Positions 24,901 to 37,900 of a DNA stretch of 64,000 nucleotides are shown here, in pieces (positions within the stretch are counted from its first letter, which is position 1; each line of letters opens with the position of its first letter). The stretch lies in NCBI RefSeq assembly GCF_017591435.1, contig NC_059295.1, positions 37,500,539-37,564,538 on the forward strand, written 5' to 3'. Source of the stretch: Portunus trituberculatus (lineage: Eukaryota; Arthropoda; Malacostraca; Decapoda; Portunidae). The position numbers and the translations under genes were made by a program. A model generated the notes under the pieces. The model was not told the DNA's origin. It worked only from the letters and a program-made list of their open reading frames with translations, and searched no databases.

Positions 24901-27900
24901 AGAAATGGGGCTATCAGAAGAGAGTATTTGTAGTTTTGCATATTCACAGAATTTTTTCATAACCTAATCTAACTTATGGTTAGTTTTCAGAGACATTGCC
25001 ACTGGCTTATTTTTCAGCCCAAAGAGCTTGGTTGTTCTTTCAGTCATCATAAATTGCAGAAATCCTCGATATAATGAATTCCAATGCCATTGCGTTTGTC
25101 CCACTTCCCAATGTGGAAAACGGAATTGAGTCCCTTCAGGACACCGCCCTTAACCAATCTTCAACTACTTCGAGGATACCTACATTGGTCGTCCCCAACG
25201 TCACAATGGTCGCTGTAACCCTATGTTCCCTCATAGTATGTGAAACATGCATGGCCAAGTGGAGGAGGACCTTCCGCGAATGATCAACCACGTCGAGGGA
25301 TGGCATAAAAAAATTAACACTGCAATGGAAGTGTGCAACCCCACCATCTGCAAGTTTCTTGACATCATAATAAAGGAACAGAGACTAACAGATATCAAGC
25401 TCAACCAGGCCCAAGGTGGTCATGAAGCACCAAAGCAGCACCACGCCTAGCAGGATACATCATGACGTCTTGCCATGGTTATTCATGACTTCATAAACCG
25501 CCCTATCATTGACTTTCTCAGAGGAGTCGCTCACAATTTTCATCTGTGATGGATAAGAACTGAAATATGCAGTATTTTAGTATTTTATATTTTATTACTA
25601 AGATCAGAGTTTTAATAAAATATCATAGCAATCATGTAATAAAGATGTAATGCCTTTGTGTAATTAAGATTTAATGATAATCTTAATGTAACTTCCCTAT
25701 GATCCCTATGCTCATTACTTTTGATTTTTGTGTTAAAAGTAAAGAACATTTTAGCTTTTACTGTGGGTTTCTCTTACACGTATTGGATATTCCTGTGGGG
25801 GTAAAGGCCGGGGGGGAAATCACTTAGGGGGGTGAAGACCAGGGGGTAATTACCGGGGGGGCGGTAATCACCTAGACTTGTTGCCGACACCACTTCTTCA
25901 CTCAAACTGTTCCAAGTCTCAACACATCTTTGCGGGAAACTATATTTTTTAACATCTCTCGGACATCTTCCATTCCTCAGCTTTTTACTGTGCGATCTTG
26001 TGCTTCGAATGTCATATTCTTCTCTCAGGATCAGTTTCTCATTATCCACTTGGTCCATTCCATTGATCAATTTATAAACCTGCGTCAGATCCCTCTTTCC
26101 CTTCTCTGTCTCTCCTTATATGTCATCCCTTCAAATTCTGGAACCATTCTTGTAGCCATTTTTTGTAGTCTCTCCAACTTCCTTATGTGTTTCTTTTTAT
26201 GGTGTGTGTGTATTTACCTAATTGTAACATACGGGAAAAGAGCTATGCTCGTGTTGTCCCGTCTCCATATCTATTAATGTCCAGCTTTTTCTTAAAATCA
26301 TGAATATTCCTTGCGTTGACCACTTCCACGTCTAAACTATTCCATGCTTCCACCCTTCTATGAGGGAAGCTATATTTTTCACATCTCTCCTATAAGTGGC
26401 CATTTTAGTTTTTTCCCATGCCCTCTCGACATTCTTTCATTCCACATACACAGATCTTCCCTATCCATTTTTCCATGCCAATCATCACTCTGTATATTGC
26501 TATCAGGTCTCCCTTTCTCTTCTGTTTTCCAGGGTCGGAAGTTGCATTCTTTTCAGTCTGTCTTCATAAGTCAAATCTCTTAAGTCAGGCACCATTTTGT
26601 TGCAGCCCTCTGTACTTTCTCTAGTTTCCTTATGTGTTTCTTTAAGTTCGAGCCCACTGTATTGTTGCATATTCAAGCCTCGGTCTTATCATTGCAGTAA
26701 TTATTTTCTTCATCATTTCTTCATCTAAATATACGAACGCCACTCTTATGTTCCTCAATAAGTTCAATACTTCTCCAATTATTTTGTTTATATGTCTCTC
26801 TGGCGATAGGTCATTGGTAATTGTCACCCCAAGGTCTTTTTCTTCATGACTGGTTTTATGTCTTCATTTCCTATCTTGTACATACTCCTGATTCTTCTTT
26901 CACTCTTGCCAAACTCTATTTTCTTGCATTTTGTCGTGTTGAACTCCATTTGCCATGTACAGCTCCATTTCCATATTCTGTCCAAGTCTTCCTGGAGTAG
27001 TTCGCAATCTTTGTCACATCTCACTTTTCTTAACAATTTTGCATCGCCTGCAAATAGGCTCACATAACTGGACACCCCATCCACCATGTCATTTATGTAG
27101 ACCGCGAACATTACTGGTGCCAACACTGATCCCTGTGGAACTCCACTCTCCACCAAGCCCCATTCTGATGGTCTGTCCTTAATTATTGTTCTCATTTCTC
27201 TTCCTACCAAAAGTCTTCCATCCATTTTAGTAAACTGCCATGCACTCCTCCTACCATTTCAAGTTTCCAGATCAGTCTCCGTGTGGTACCTTATCAAAGG
27301 CCTTTTTAAATCCAGATATATTCCATCAGCCCAACCATCTCTTTCCTGTATTACATCTATCACCCTCGAATAGTAACATATCAGGTTTGTCGTGCATGAA
27401 CGCCCTTTTCTAAAACCAAATTGACACTCACAAAGTATGTCATTTTTCTCCAAGAAGTCTGTCCATCTATTCTTCACCACCCTCTCACACATCTTAGCTA
27501 CCACACTTGTAAGTGACACTGGTCTATAGTTCAATGGGTCTCTTTGTTACCTGATTTATAGATTGGGACAATGTTAGCTCTTTTCCAGTCTTGGGGCACT
27601 ACACCTTCCCTTAATGAGGCATCAATTACTTCACAAACTTTTTCTGCCAGTTGCTCCTGCATTCTCTTAAAATCCATCCTGATACCCCATCAGGTCCCAC
27701 AGCTTTTCTCACTTCTAAACTCCCCATCATATTCTTGATCTCCTCCACAGTTACTTGAAACTCCTTCATAATCCCTTTCTGTTCCATTACCAGTGGTTTG
27801 TCAAAAGCAGTCTCCTTTGTGAATACCTTCCGAAAGCATCCATTCATAGCCTCTGCCATTTCCTGGGATCTTCACTGCATACTCCATTTACTTCTAAACT

Positions 27901-30216
27901 TTCAATACTTTCTCTATTTTTGATGTTGTTGTTCACATGTCTGTAAAAAGCCTTGGTTGGTCTTTACATTTATCAATTATATCCTTTTCTTGTTTCTTTC
28001 TTTCTTCTCTTCTAATCAACACATATTCATTTCTTGCTCTTTTGTAACTTTCCCACTGCTTAATCCGTCTTTTCCTTCTCCACCTCTTCCATGCATCCTC
28101 TTTTCTTGTTCTAGCCTTTTCACATCTATCGTTAAACCAGTCCTGCTTTCCAACTTCTATGTTGTCTTATTGGTACAAATTTTTCTCACCTTCTTTGTAT
28201 ATTTTTATAAATTCCTTCCACTTTTCATTTGCTCCTTAGCACTCTTGAATTTCATCCAATTTGTCTCTTGAAAGAATTTCTTTAGGTTTCCAAAATCTGT
28301 CTTGGCATAATTCCATCTTCCCACTTTATATTCTTCATTTCTTCTAGATTTCTCTTCATCTATCACCTTGAACTCCAAAACTGCATGATCACTCTTTGCT
28401 AAAGGGCACTCCACCCTCATCTCCTCAATGACCATTGGCTCTGTACTAAAGACCAAGTCCAGTCTTGACGATGCTCCTCTCCTCCAAACCTAGTATCTTC
28501 TTTGACCCACTGAGTTAACACATTTTCCATTGCCAGTGTCAATAGTGTATTTCCCATGTTGTCTCTGATCCTTCCATTGACCAGTCCTCCCAACACACCT
28601 CTTTACAATTAAAATCTCCCATCATTATAGTTCGTTCACAGCCACCCAACATTTCTTCCAGACATGTTCCTGTATCACTTATCATTTCTTCATATTCCTG
28701 TACTGACCATGCATTTGTCTTAGGTGGTACGTACACCACTATGTAGTGCCTCTTTTTCCTTCATTAGTTTCTGCTCTGATCTTTAGCACTTCTGCCTTTC
28801 CCATACCTTCTTTCACTTGATCCACCTTTATATCTTTTTAACCAGCAACATCACTCCTCCTCCCATCTTACCTACTCTATTTCTTTTCCAAACATTATAT
28901 TTCCTTCTCCAACCATCATCAGGTCTTCTCCTCTCTCAGTTTTGTTTCAGTAAGACCCACAATATCTGGGTTCTTGTCCTCAAGTAATCGTTGAGTTCTA
29001 AAATCCCGATATCACTCCATTTATGTTGGAATACATTACATTCCGCTCATATGTAAGTTTCTTTAGTCCTTTCTTGCTGTACTTTTCTGGGTTATGAACC
29101 ACTTCCTCAGTCTCATATCCAAGATTCTCCAGAAAACTCTTTCTTCTCCTCTTCTGTCCTCTCTTCATTTTTTTTCAAAGCCTCCTTTCTCAACTCATTT
29201 AACATTTCTCTTTCCTTTTCACCGAGATCTCTTCTCAACCAAATCTTCCTTGTTGTTTCCTGCTGGGCTAGCCTCCATGACTTCTCCACCAATTCATCTA
29301 CATCCTTTTGTGACTTAAGTTTGATTCTTATTGGCCTCATACCTTCTCTTGTGAACTTTCCAATTCTATGGAAGTCCTCTATTTCTTGTACTAGGTCTTT
29401 TCCTCCTCCTGCACCACATTAATGATATTATTTATCACCTTTTTATGTTTTTCTCTCTCCATTTTACTCGGTGTCTTATCCTCCTCCACACCAAATATCA
29501 CCACACATCTCTTTTTGTCTACAGTTTCCCTCACCAATGTCTCATTTGATTTAATAACCTTCACCACTTTCTCAGCAATCTTCTCTTCTATGATCTGTTG
29601 ATCTATAATTTCAGCAAGGCCCAAAGTTTTCTCCCAGACTCTTTGATTTCCTTTTCCAGACTTGCAACTTTGTAATTTACCTCCTTTCTTTCCACTTCCT
29701 GACTTTTTTCCATTCAGCCTGCTTCTCCATCACTTTTCCTAGAGATTCTCCACATTTTTCGCAATTCACTTTAATTAGCTTAACTTCCTCTTTCAGTGCT
29801 TCATTTTCCTTCTTCATATCGGCACACTCTTTCATTACATTGTCATAACTCGTTTCCAGGCCCCCATACTTTTCAAACAGTTTTTCAATTTTACCTTCCA
29901 ACTCCAGAATTTTCTTCACATAAGCGCTCTTCTCCATTATTCCTTGAAATCCTGTGAAGTCTGATTCATCTTTCGAGTTCACGGCCGCCATGTTGCGCAG
30001 ATGTAAACAAACCAGCTGATGGCTCAAACGCAGGCTACAGTTTATATTTACCTTCCTGGACATTATTTTGCTAATCAACAGTTTACATGACTATATGGAG
30101 ACGGGACAAACATTACCAGCTCCTTTCCCACCTTGGTTACTCTTAGGCAATGGTAACTGTAGAATTAGAGATGATTGCTCTGGAGCTCAGCGACCACATC
30201 CGCCATCGACAATGTC

Positions 30217-30268
<52 letters not shown>

Positions 30269-30659
30269 TTACCTAGTTGTAGTTTTACAGGGCCTGGGCT
30301 TTATGCTCGTGTGGCCCCGTCTCCATATCTACACTTATCTATTTCATTTAAACTGTTCCAAGTCTCAATACATCTTTGCAGGAAACTATATTTTTTAACA
30401 TCTCTCAGACATCTTCCTTTTCTTAGCTTTTTACTATGCGATCTTGTGCTTCGAATGTCATATTCTTCTCTCAGGATCAGTTTCTCATTATCCACTTGGT
30501 CCATTCCATTGATCAATTTATAAACCAGTATCAGATCCCTCTTTCCCTTCTCTGTTCCAGGGATGGTAGATCCATAGCCTTTAGTCTCTCCACATATGTC
30601 ATCCCTTCAAATTCTGGAACCATTCTTGTAGCCATTTTTTGTAGTCTCTCCAACTTCCT

Positions 30660-30736
<77 letters not shown>

Positions 30737-33700
30737 TCACCTAGTTGTAATTTTACAGGGCCTGGGTATCATACTCGTGTGGCCCCGTCTCCATATCTAC
30801 ACACATCCAACTTTCCTTTAAAACTATGCACACTCCTCGCTGACACCACCTCCTCACTCAAACCATTCCACACCTCCACACATCTTTGTGGGAAACTATA
30901 TTTCTTCACATCCTTCAAGCATATTCCTTGGCTATCTTTTTACTATGCGATCTTGTAGTTCTATTTAAGTTTTCCTCTCTCAACATCATTTGCTCATTAT
31001 CCACTTCATCCAGTCCATTCAACAGTTTATAAACCTGTATTAAATCTCCTCTTTCTCTTCTTTGTTCCAAGGTAAGCAAATTCATTTCTTTTAATCTCTC
31101 CTCATAGGTCATTTCTGCCAATTCCGGAACCATTTTTGTTGCCATTCTCTGCAATCTCTCCAACTTCCTTATATGCTTCTTTTATAAGGGGACCAAACCA
31201 CTCCAGCATATTCCAATCTTGGTCTAATTACCATACTAATTAATTTCTTCATCATATCTTTATCCATATAATGGAAGGCTAATCCAATATTTTTATCAAA
31301 TTATACGTTTCTCCAAACATCTTATCAATATGAGCCTCAAACTGCCCATGGTCTTGTATTATCACTCCCAAATCCTTTTCCTTTTCCACCTTTTTCAACA
31401 CTACTTCTTCACCCATCTTATATGACCCTCTTGGCCGTCTTCCACTCTTCCCATCTCCATCACATGACTTTTGCTCAGATTAAATTCCATTTGCCACCTC
31501 TTGCTCCACTCCCAAATCTTATCCAGATCTGCCTGTAAAATTTCACAATCTTCTTCACTCTTCACACACCTACACAACTTCGCATCATCCGCAAACAAAT
31601 TAATATAACTGTTTACTCCTCTGGCATGTCATTAATATATACAAGGAAAAGTATTGGTGCCAGCACTGAGCCTTGTGGGACTCCACTCTCCACCACCAAC
31701 CAGTCCGACTTTGCATCCCTTATTACCGTTCTCATCTCCTCCATCTCAAGTAGTTTTCCATCCACTTTAACACTTTTCCTTTCAGTCCTCCATAAATCTC
31801 TAATTTCCATAACAGTCTCATGTGAGGTACCTTGTCAAAAGCTTTCTTTAAATCCAAATATACACAGTCCATCCATCCTCTCTCTCTTGTATTTTGTCAA
31901 CCACTCTTGAATAAAAGCTCAGTAGATTTGTTACACATGACCTCCCTTTCCTAAAGCCAAATTGATGATCCGATAATAACTTATGATCCTCCAGGAACCG
32001 TATCCAATATTTCTTTATCACCCTCTCACAAATCTTACCGACCACACTTGTTAGAGACACAGGTCTATAGTTAAGAGGCTCTTCCTTACTGCCTCCCTTA
32101 TAAATGGGCACCACTTCAGCTCTTTTCCACTCTACTGGTACTTCCCTGTTTCTAATGAACACCTTATAATATCATATAATGGATCAATCAATTCTTCTCT
32201 ACACTCCTTCAATAATTTTCCTGAAACTTCATCTGGTCCCATCGCTTTATCATCTTTAAGTTCCTCCAACATTTTATATAACTCCTTTTAGGTATCTTAA
32301 TGTCATCCATGTGCACATTTCCTTGTACATTCTGAGGCTTTACAAACATTGTTTCTTTAGTAAATACTTGCTGAAACCTATTATTTAGCAATTCCGCTAT
32401 ATTCTTAGGGTCATCTACTATCCCTTGCTCTCCTTTTAATCTTTCAATGGACTCTCTTTTTTAAGTTTACCATTTATGAACCTGTAAAACAATTTTGGAT
32501 GTTCCTTACTCTTGTCTACAATATCTTTTCAAATTTTCTTTCTTCCTCCTCCTTACCCTCACATACTCATTTCTCGCCACTCTATAATTCTCCTTATTTA
32601 GTATATTCCTGCTCTTTTCCATCTTTTCCAAGCCACATCTCTTTTCCTTAGCCTTAACACAAGTTGCATTAAACCAATCCTTTCTTCCTTCCTCTCTCGG
32701 TTTATACTTTGGTACAAATTTCATAACTCCTTCTTTATAATATTTCATAAAAATCTCATATTTTTTTGCACTTCTCTGATTTGTAACATCTCCTCCCAAT
32801 CTAATTTTCTGAAATAATTTTTCAAACTTTCTGTGTCCATCTTTCTATAATTCAATCTACCACTCCTGTATGTCTCGTCCTTCCTTCGCTGTGTTGTTGC
32901 TATCTGCATTTCCATAACCACATGATCACTCTTTCCCAAAGGACATTTGTATTGTATATCTCCACATAGGTACACTTCTCTTGTTAACACCAAATCCAGT
33001 CTAGCCGGTTCATCATCTCCTCTATATCTAGTATTTTCCTTCACCCTCTGTTCCATCATATTTTCCATCATTAGATTAAGAAATCTCTCTCCCATGCTTC
33101 CTCTCCAACACCACTTACTAGATTTTCCCAATCCACCTCCTTACAATTAAAATCTCCTACTAGTATCACCTTTCTTTTCCAGATAATACACTTTCCAAAC
33201 TCTGTAAAGTATCCTTGATCATATTGTCGTATTCCTTAATGTCCAAGAATTTGTTTTAGGAGGTACATAGGTCACCATGATTATTAATTCTTTTCCATCA
33301 CTTTTTATCCTTATGCTTATCACTTCTGCGTTGTTCTTCCCATACCAAACCTTATCCACATTTATTTATTTCTTCGTCATAATCATAACTCCTCCTCCAC
33401 CTTTACTCTCTATCCTTTCTCCATATATTATATTTATTATCCAAATTTATCTTTGTTTTTCATGCAATTTTGTCTCAGTCAAACACACTATATCAGGCTT
33501 CTCCACCATCATATAGTCTTGCAATTCCAATCTACTTGACAGTATCCCATCTATATTAGTATACATTACGGTCCACCCACTGCTCCTCTAGGGGTTCCTC
33601 CGCATTCCTTCTTTCCACATACCACTTTCTGACTCTCTCTCCTATAACTCTCCAAAAACTTTTCTTTTCCTCCTCAGACCGCTCATCATTTTTCCTTCTC

Positions 33701-34896
33701 GCCTCTTCCACCAATTCCTTATATCTTCTCCTCTCTTCCTCATTTCTATTCTTTCTCACAAACACCTCTTTACAACCTTCTTAACTTTGATGTTCTATAT
33801 AGGATATCCTCCGCAGATTGTTGTGACTTCAGTACTACTTTAATCGGTCTGCTCACTCCTCCTTATACGGACCCAGTCTATGGATCTCTTCCACTTCTTC
33901 TTGTAGGTCTTTTTTTTCATCATCATTTAGATTTTTGAACAGATCTCTTACCGTTTTTAATTCTTCCTTAATTCTCTTAGGCTTATATGTTATATTTTGT
34001 TCTTTCATCCCAAATATTAACACACTCTTCTTCTTTTCTGCTATTTCCTTATCAATGTTTCCTTATTCTTCATTACATTAACCAGTTCCTTGGACCTTTC
34101 TTTTTTGTCTTCCTTCAACTGATCTTTAATTATTTCTTGTAATCCAACCATCTCTGCTTCCCTCGACTCAGTCCATTGTGTTTTCTTCAGTTCCCATTCC
34201 TTTCAAACCTTTCATTCTGCTCACTAATCATTTCCTTAAAGTCATCTTTCTCCTTTACTACTCTCTCCATTTTCTCCTCCAACCGTCTCTTGTATTTTTC
34301 AACCTCCACTCTCAAGTGTGCATTCTCATCCACCAATCGTTTTTCATTTTCCTCCAGTCTCTTAACTCTTTCCTTCAAAGCCTTGGAATTCTCTATCCTG
34401 CTCCTCCTCACTCCTCTGAACTTTTAATTCCTTCACCAACTCCTCAAATCTCTTCTCCAACATTACCAATCTACCTTGCATTGTTGCCCTGTTGAAGATG
34501 GACTCATGCTTTGACTGGCCACTTTCGGCTTTGCTCCCTGGGCCTCATCGACATATTTTGAATTTGGTAATTTATTTCTTATCGGTCTATCCATTTTTTT
34601 TTTACTCTTCCTGGGAGCATGTGGGTGTGTGGTCACTGGGGGCCAGGCCTGGTAGCTACGTGTGTGTGGTGGGATGCGTTGGCGGCTGCTATGGCTGGCC
34701 TTTGTGTGGGTCCCGCTCTGTCGTTTGGAGTGTGGAGGTTCTCACACCTCCAATCACTCCCATGTACACGCCACCAGGCTACTTTCACTCTGTACACTTG
34801 TTCACTCGCTCTGGTTGTGTGTCTGGGTGTGGGTGTGGGTGTGCATGGGTCAGTATAGCCCACCACCACAACTGTTTTCACCACCACCACCGCTAA

Positions 34897-34930
<34 letters not shown>

Positions 34931-37900
34931 ATGTGTGTTTCTTATAAAGTTTCTTGTCATAAAAAGAAAATGGTGCATTAATGTACTTTCATTAATATGT
35001 TCTGCAGGGCGGGTGTTGGGTGTCACAATCCACAGTGCTGATCGGCTTGAAGGGTCCCTGCTACTGTTCCCACATCCTGTTGTTCAGGTTTGTATGAGTA
35101 TAGACATATCTGCTCTTTGTTGTTTTTAAATATTAAAAGTAATGTATCAGGCATGAAAAGATCACTTTCACTTGTACTGCTTAAATTTCTTATGATCACT
35201 GATTTTAAACCAATGAAAACAAAGATATGAAGGTAAAGAAACATTTTTCTTGATGTAATAGAGAAGTATTTTAAATTGTGGTTTTGTTTTTTATGTGGAT
35301 TTGAGATAAAAAGTGGCATTTATTTGAGAACTGGAAATGAGTATAAGAGAAATGTATTAAGTACTATACACTGTAAGGGGATAGGAATGGTAGAAGATAA
35401 AAGAAACCATACAGGACTAGAAATTTATATTTTTCAATTACATCTTTTCATTTTAGAATAATAAATGTACTAGACATGTCACAGTTTAAAAGCATCTACT
35501 TTATTGTGAGGAATCATGGTAATACTGTAGTGAAGTAAAAGTTTTGTTGCATTTCAGGTGTACATCTGCAACATGGACACAGGGCAGTTTTTACAGAAAT
35601 CATCGCCAGAGCGGAAAGTAACATCCTATTATGAGAGAAGTGAAGTGGACTACATCCTTCCCATCATGACCAGTCCCTTTGACATCAAAAAGGCCAGGTA
35701 TGTGACACAGCAGGGAAAAAAAGGATATTTTGTTTCATTGGAAATGTTTATTTTTGCCTTTTTACTGTAGTTTGCTAGTCATTTAATCTATTATTTTGTG
35801 ACAAATAACTAATAAACCTTAAGTACTTTTACATAAATGTAGAAATAGGAGCACATGATTGTAGAAGGCACCATAAAATACAGTTTGGTAAGTGTGGTAT
35901 ATAGCATCATGAAACTAAAGTAGTAGTTGATTATTTTGTTAAAAAAAAAAAGAGCTTATTGTGATACTCAAATTTATACAACTTCTCTTTCTTGCAGAAG
36001 CACATACTGCCGATGGGAGGAGCAGTTGGTCTTTAATGAACCACCAGAGCACTTCACCTCAGATGACCCCCAAGTGTTGGTGTTCTTTCAACTGATGGAT
36101 TTCCCACCCTCAGTTGACAATAGTCCTGGCATTCCCGAGAGTACAACCAGAGACTGGGTAACCTTTGCCTGGGCCTTCCTGAAGGTCAAAGGCACCAATG
36201 GTCATGTCAATATTGGAGAGCAGTTGAGGTTACAGATGTGGAGGCCAAGACGTTCCTCCAAGGTGAGCCTCAAAGACCTTCACAGCTGGTGGAAGAGTGG
36301 CAGCAGAACCAAGTACCCATCCACCCTGCATGTCACCCTGCAGGAAGTGGTCATCCCTCTCAACCCACAGCCAACCCTCAGGTCAGTTGAGACTTGAATC
36401 TGATTATGTATTTACCTATTTATGTCTTACAGGGCCTGAGCTAAGCTGTATGTGTCCTGCCTCCTTGTCCACACTTGTCATATCTCTCTTTCATCTGATT
36501 GATACATGTTGTATCTACAACATCACTATTCAGTTTGTTCCACTTGTCAATACTACAGTGGGGGAAGCTGTATTTCTTCACATCATTTAAACAAATGTCT
36601 TTTGTTAGTTTTTTTGCATGTCCTGGCTGCTTTTATCAAATCCCTGTCCAGTATGTCAATTTTGTTCACTATTTTGTACATTGTTATCATGTCACTCCTT
36701 ATTCTTCTCTCTTCCAATGAGGTCAACTCCAACCTCTCCAATCTCTCCTCGTAAGTTATCTCCTTGAACCCTTGTATCATCCTTGTTGCCAGCCTCTGCA
36801 CCCTTTCCATCTTCTTCACATGTTTCTTCATACAAGGTAACCAGATGATTGCTGCATACTCTAACTGAGGTCTTATTACGGTGCATAGTATTTTCCTCAT
36901 CATTCTTTCATCCAGATAGTGAAATGCAAGTCCTATATTCTGAAGCATATTGTATGTTTTTCGAAATATCTTGTTGATATGTTTCTCCGGGGACAGATTG
37001 TTTTATACAATTACACCTAAGTCCTTCTCTTCACTGGCCCCTCCAATTATCTCTTCTCCCAGTTTATAAACCTTGTATGGCCTGTATTTACTTTTTCTCA
37101 TTTCCATAACATGACACTTGCTTATATTAAACTCCATTTGCCAGTGTTTACTCCACTGGTATATCTTGTCCAGATCCTCCTGTAGCCTATTACAATCTTG
37201 CAGGGTTTTTACTCTCCTCATTATCTTGGTATCATCCGCAAACATGTTCATATAACTATCTATTCCTGCTGGCATATCATTAACATAAATAAAAAACATG
37301 ATAGGACCAAGCACTGACCCTTGAGGAACTCCACTGGTCACCTTTCTCCTCTCTGACTTTTTTCCCTTCACTACCGATCACATCTCTCTCCCTACCAAGT
37401 AATTCTCCATCCATTCTGCTAATTTGCCACTCACTCCTCCAGTCTTCCTTAATTTCCACATCAGTCTATTATGTGGCACTTTATCAAAGGCCTTCCATAA
37501 GTCCAGATAAGCAGAATCCACCCAACCCTCTCTATCTTGCAATATGTCAGTCACTCTTGAGTAAAAACACAATAAGTTGGACATGCATGATTTTCCTTTC
37601 CTAAAACCAAACTGTCTTTCACTCAGGATGTTTACACTCCATTTATTCTGAATCACTTCCTCACACACCTTGCACCAAATACTAGTCAAAGACACTGGTC
37701 TGTAGTTTGACAGTTCCGTTCTACAACCATTTTTATATATGGGCACAATGTCTGCTCTTTTCCATTCCATAGGCACCCTTCCTGTTCTTATGGTGGTTTC
37801 CACAATGTCAAAAATGGGGCCCAACAATTGATCTTTACACTCTTTCAGCATTCTTCCAGATATAACATCAGGCCTCATTGATTTATTAACATCTATGTTA

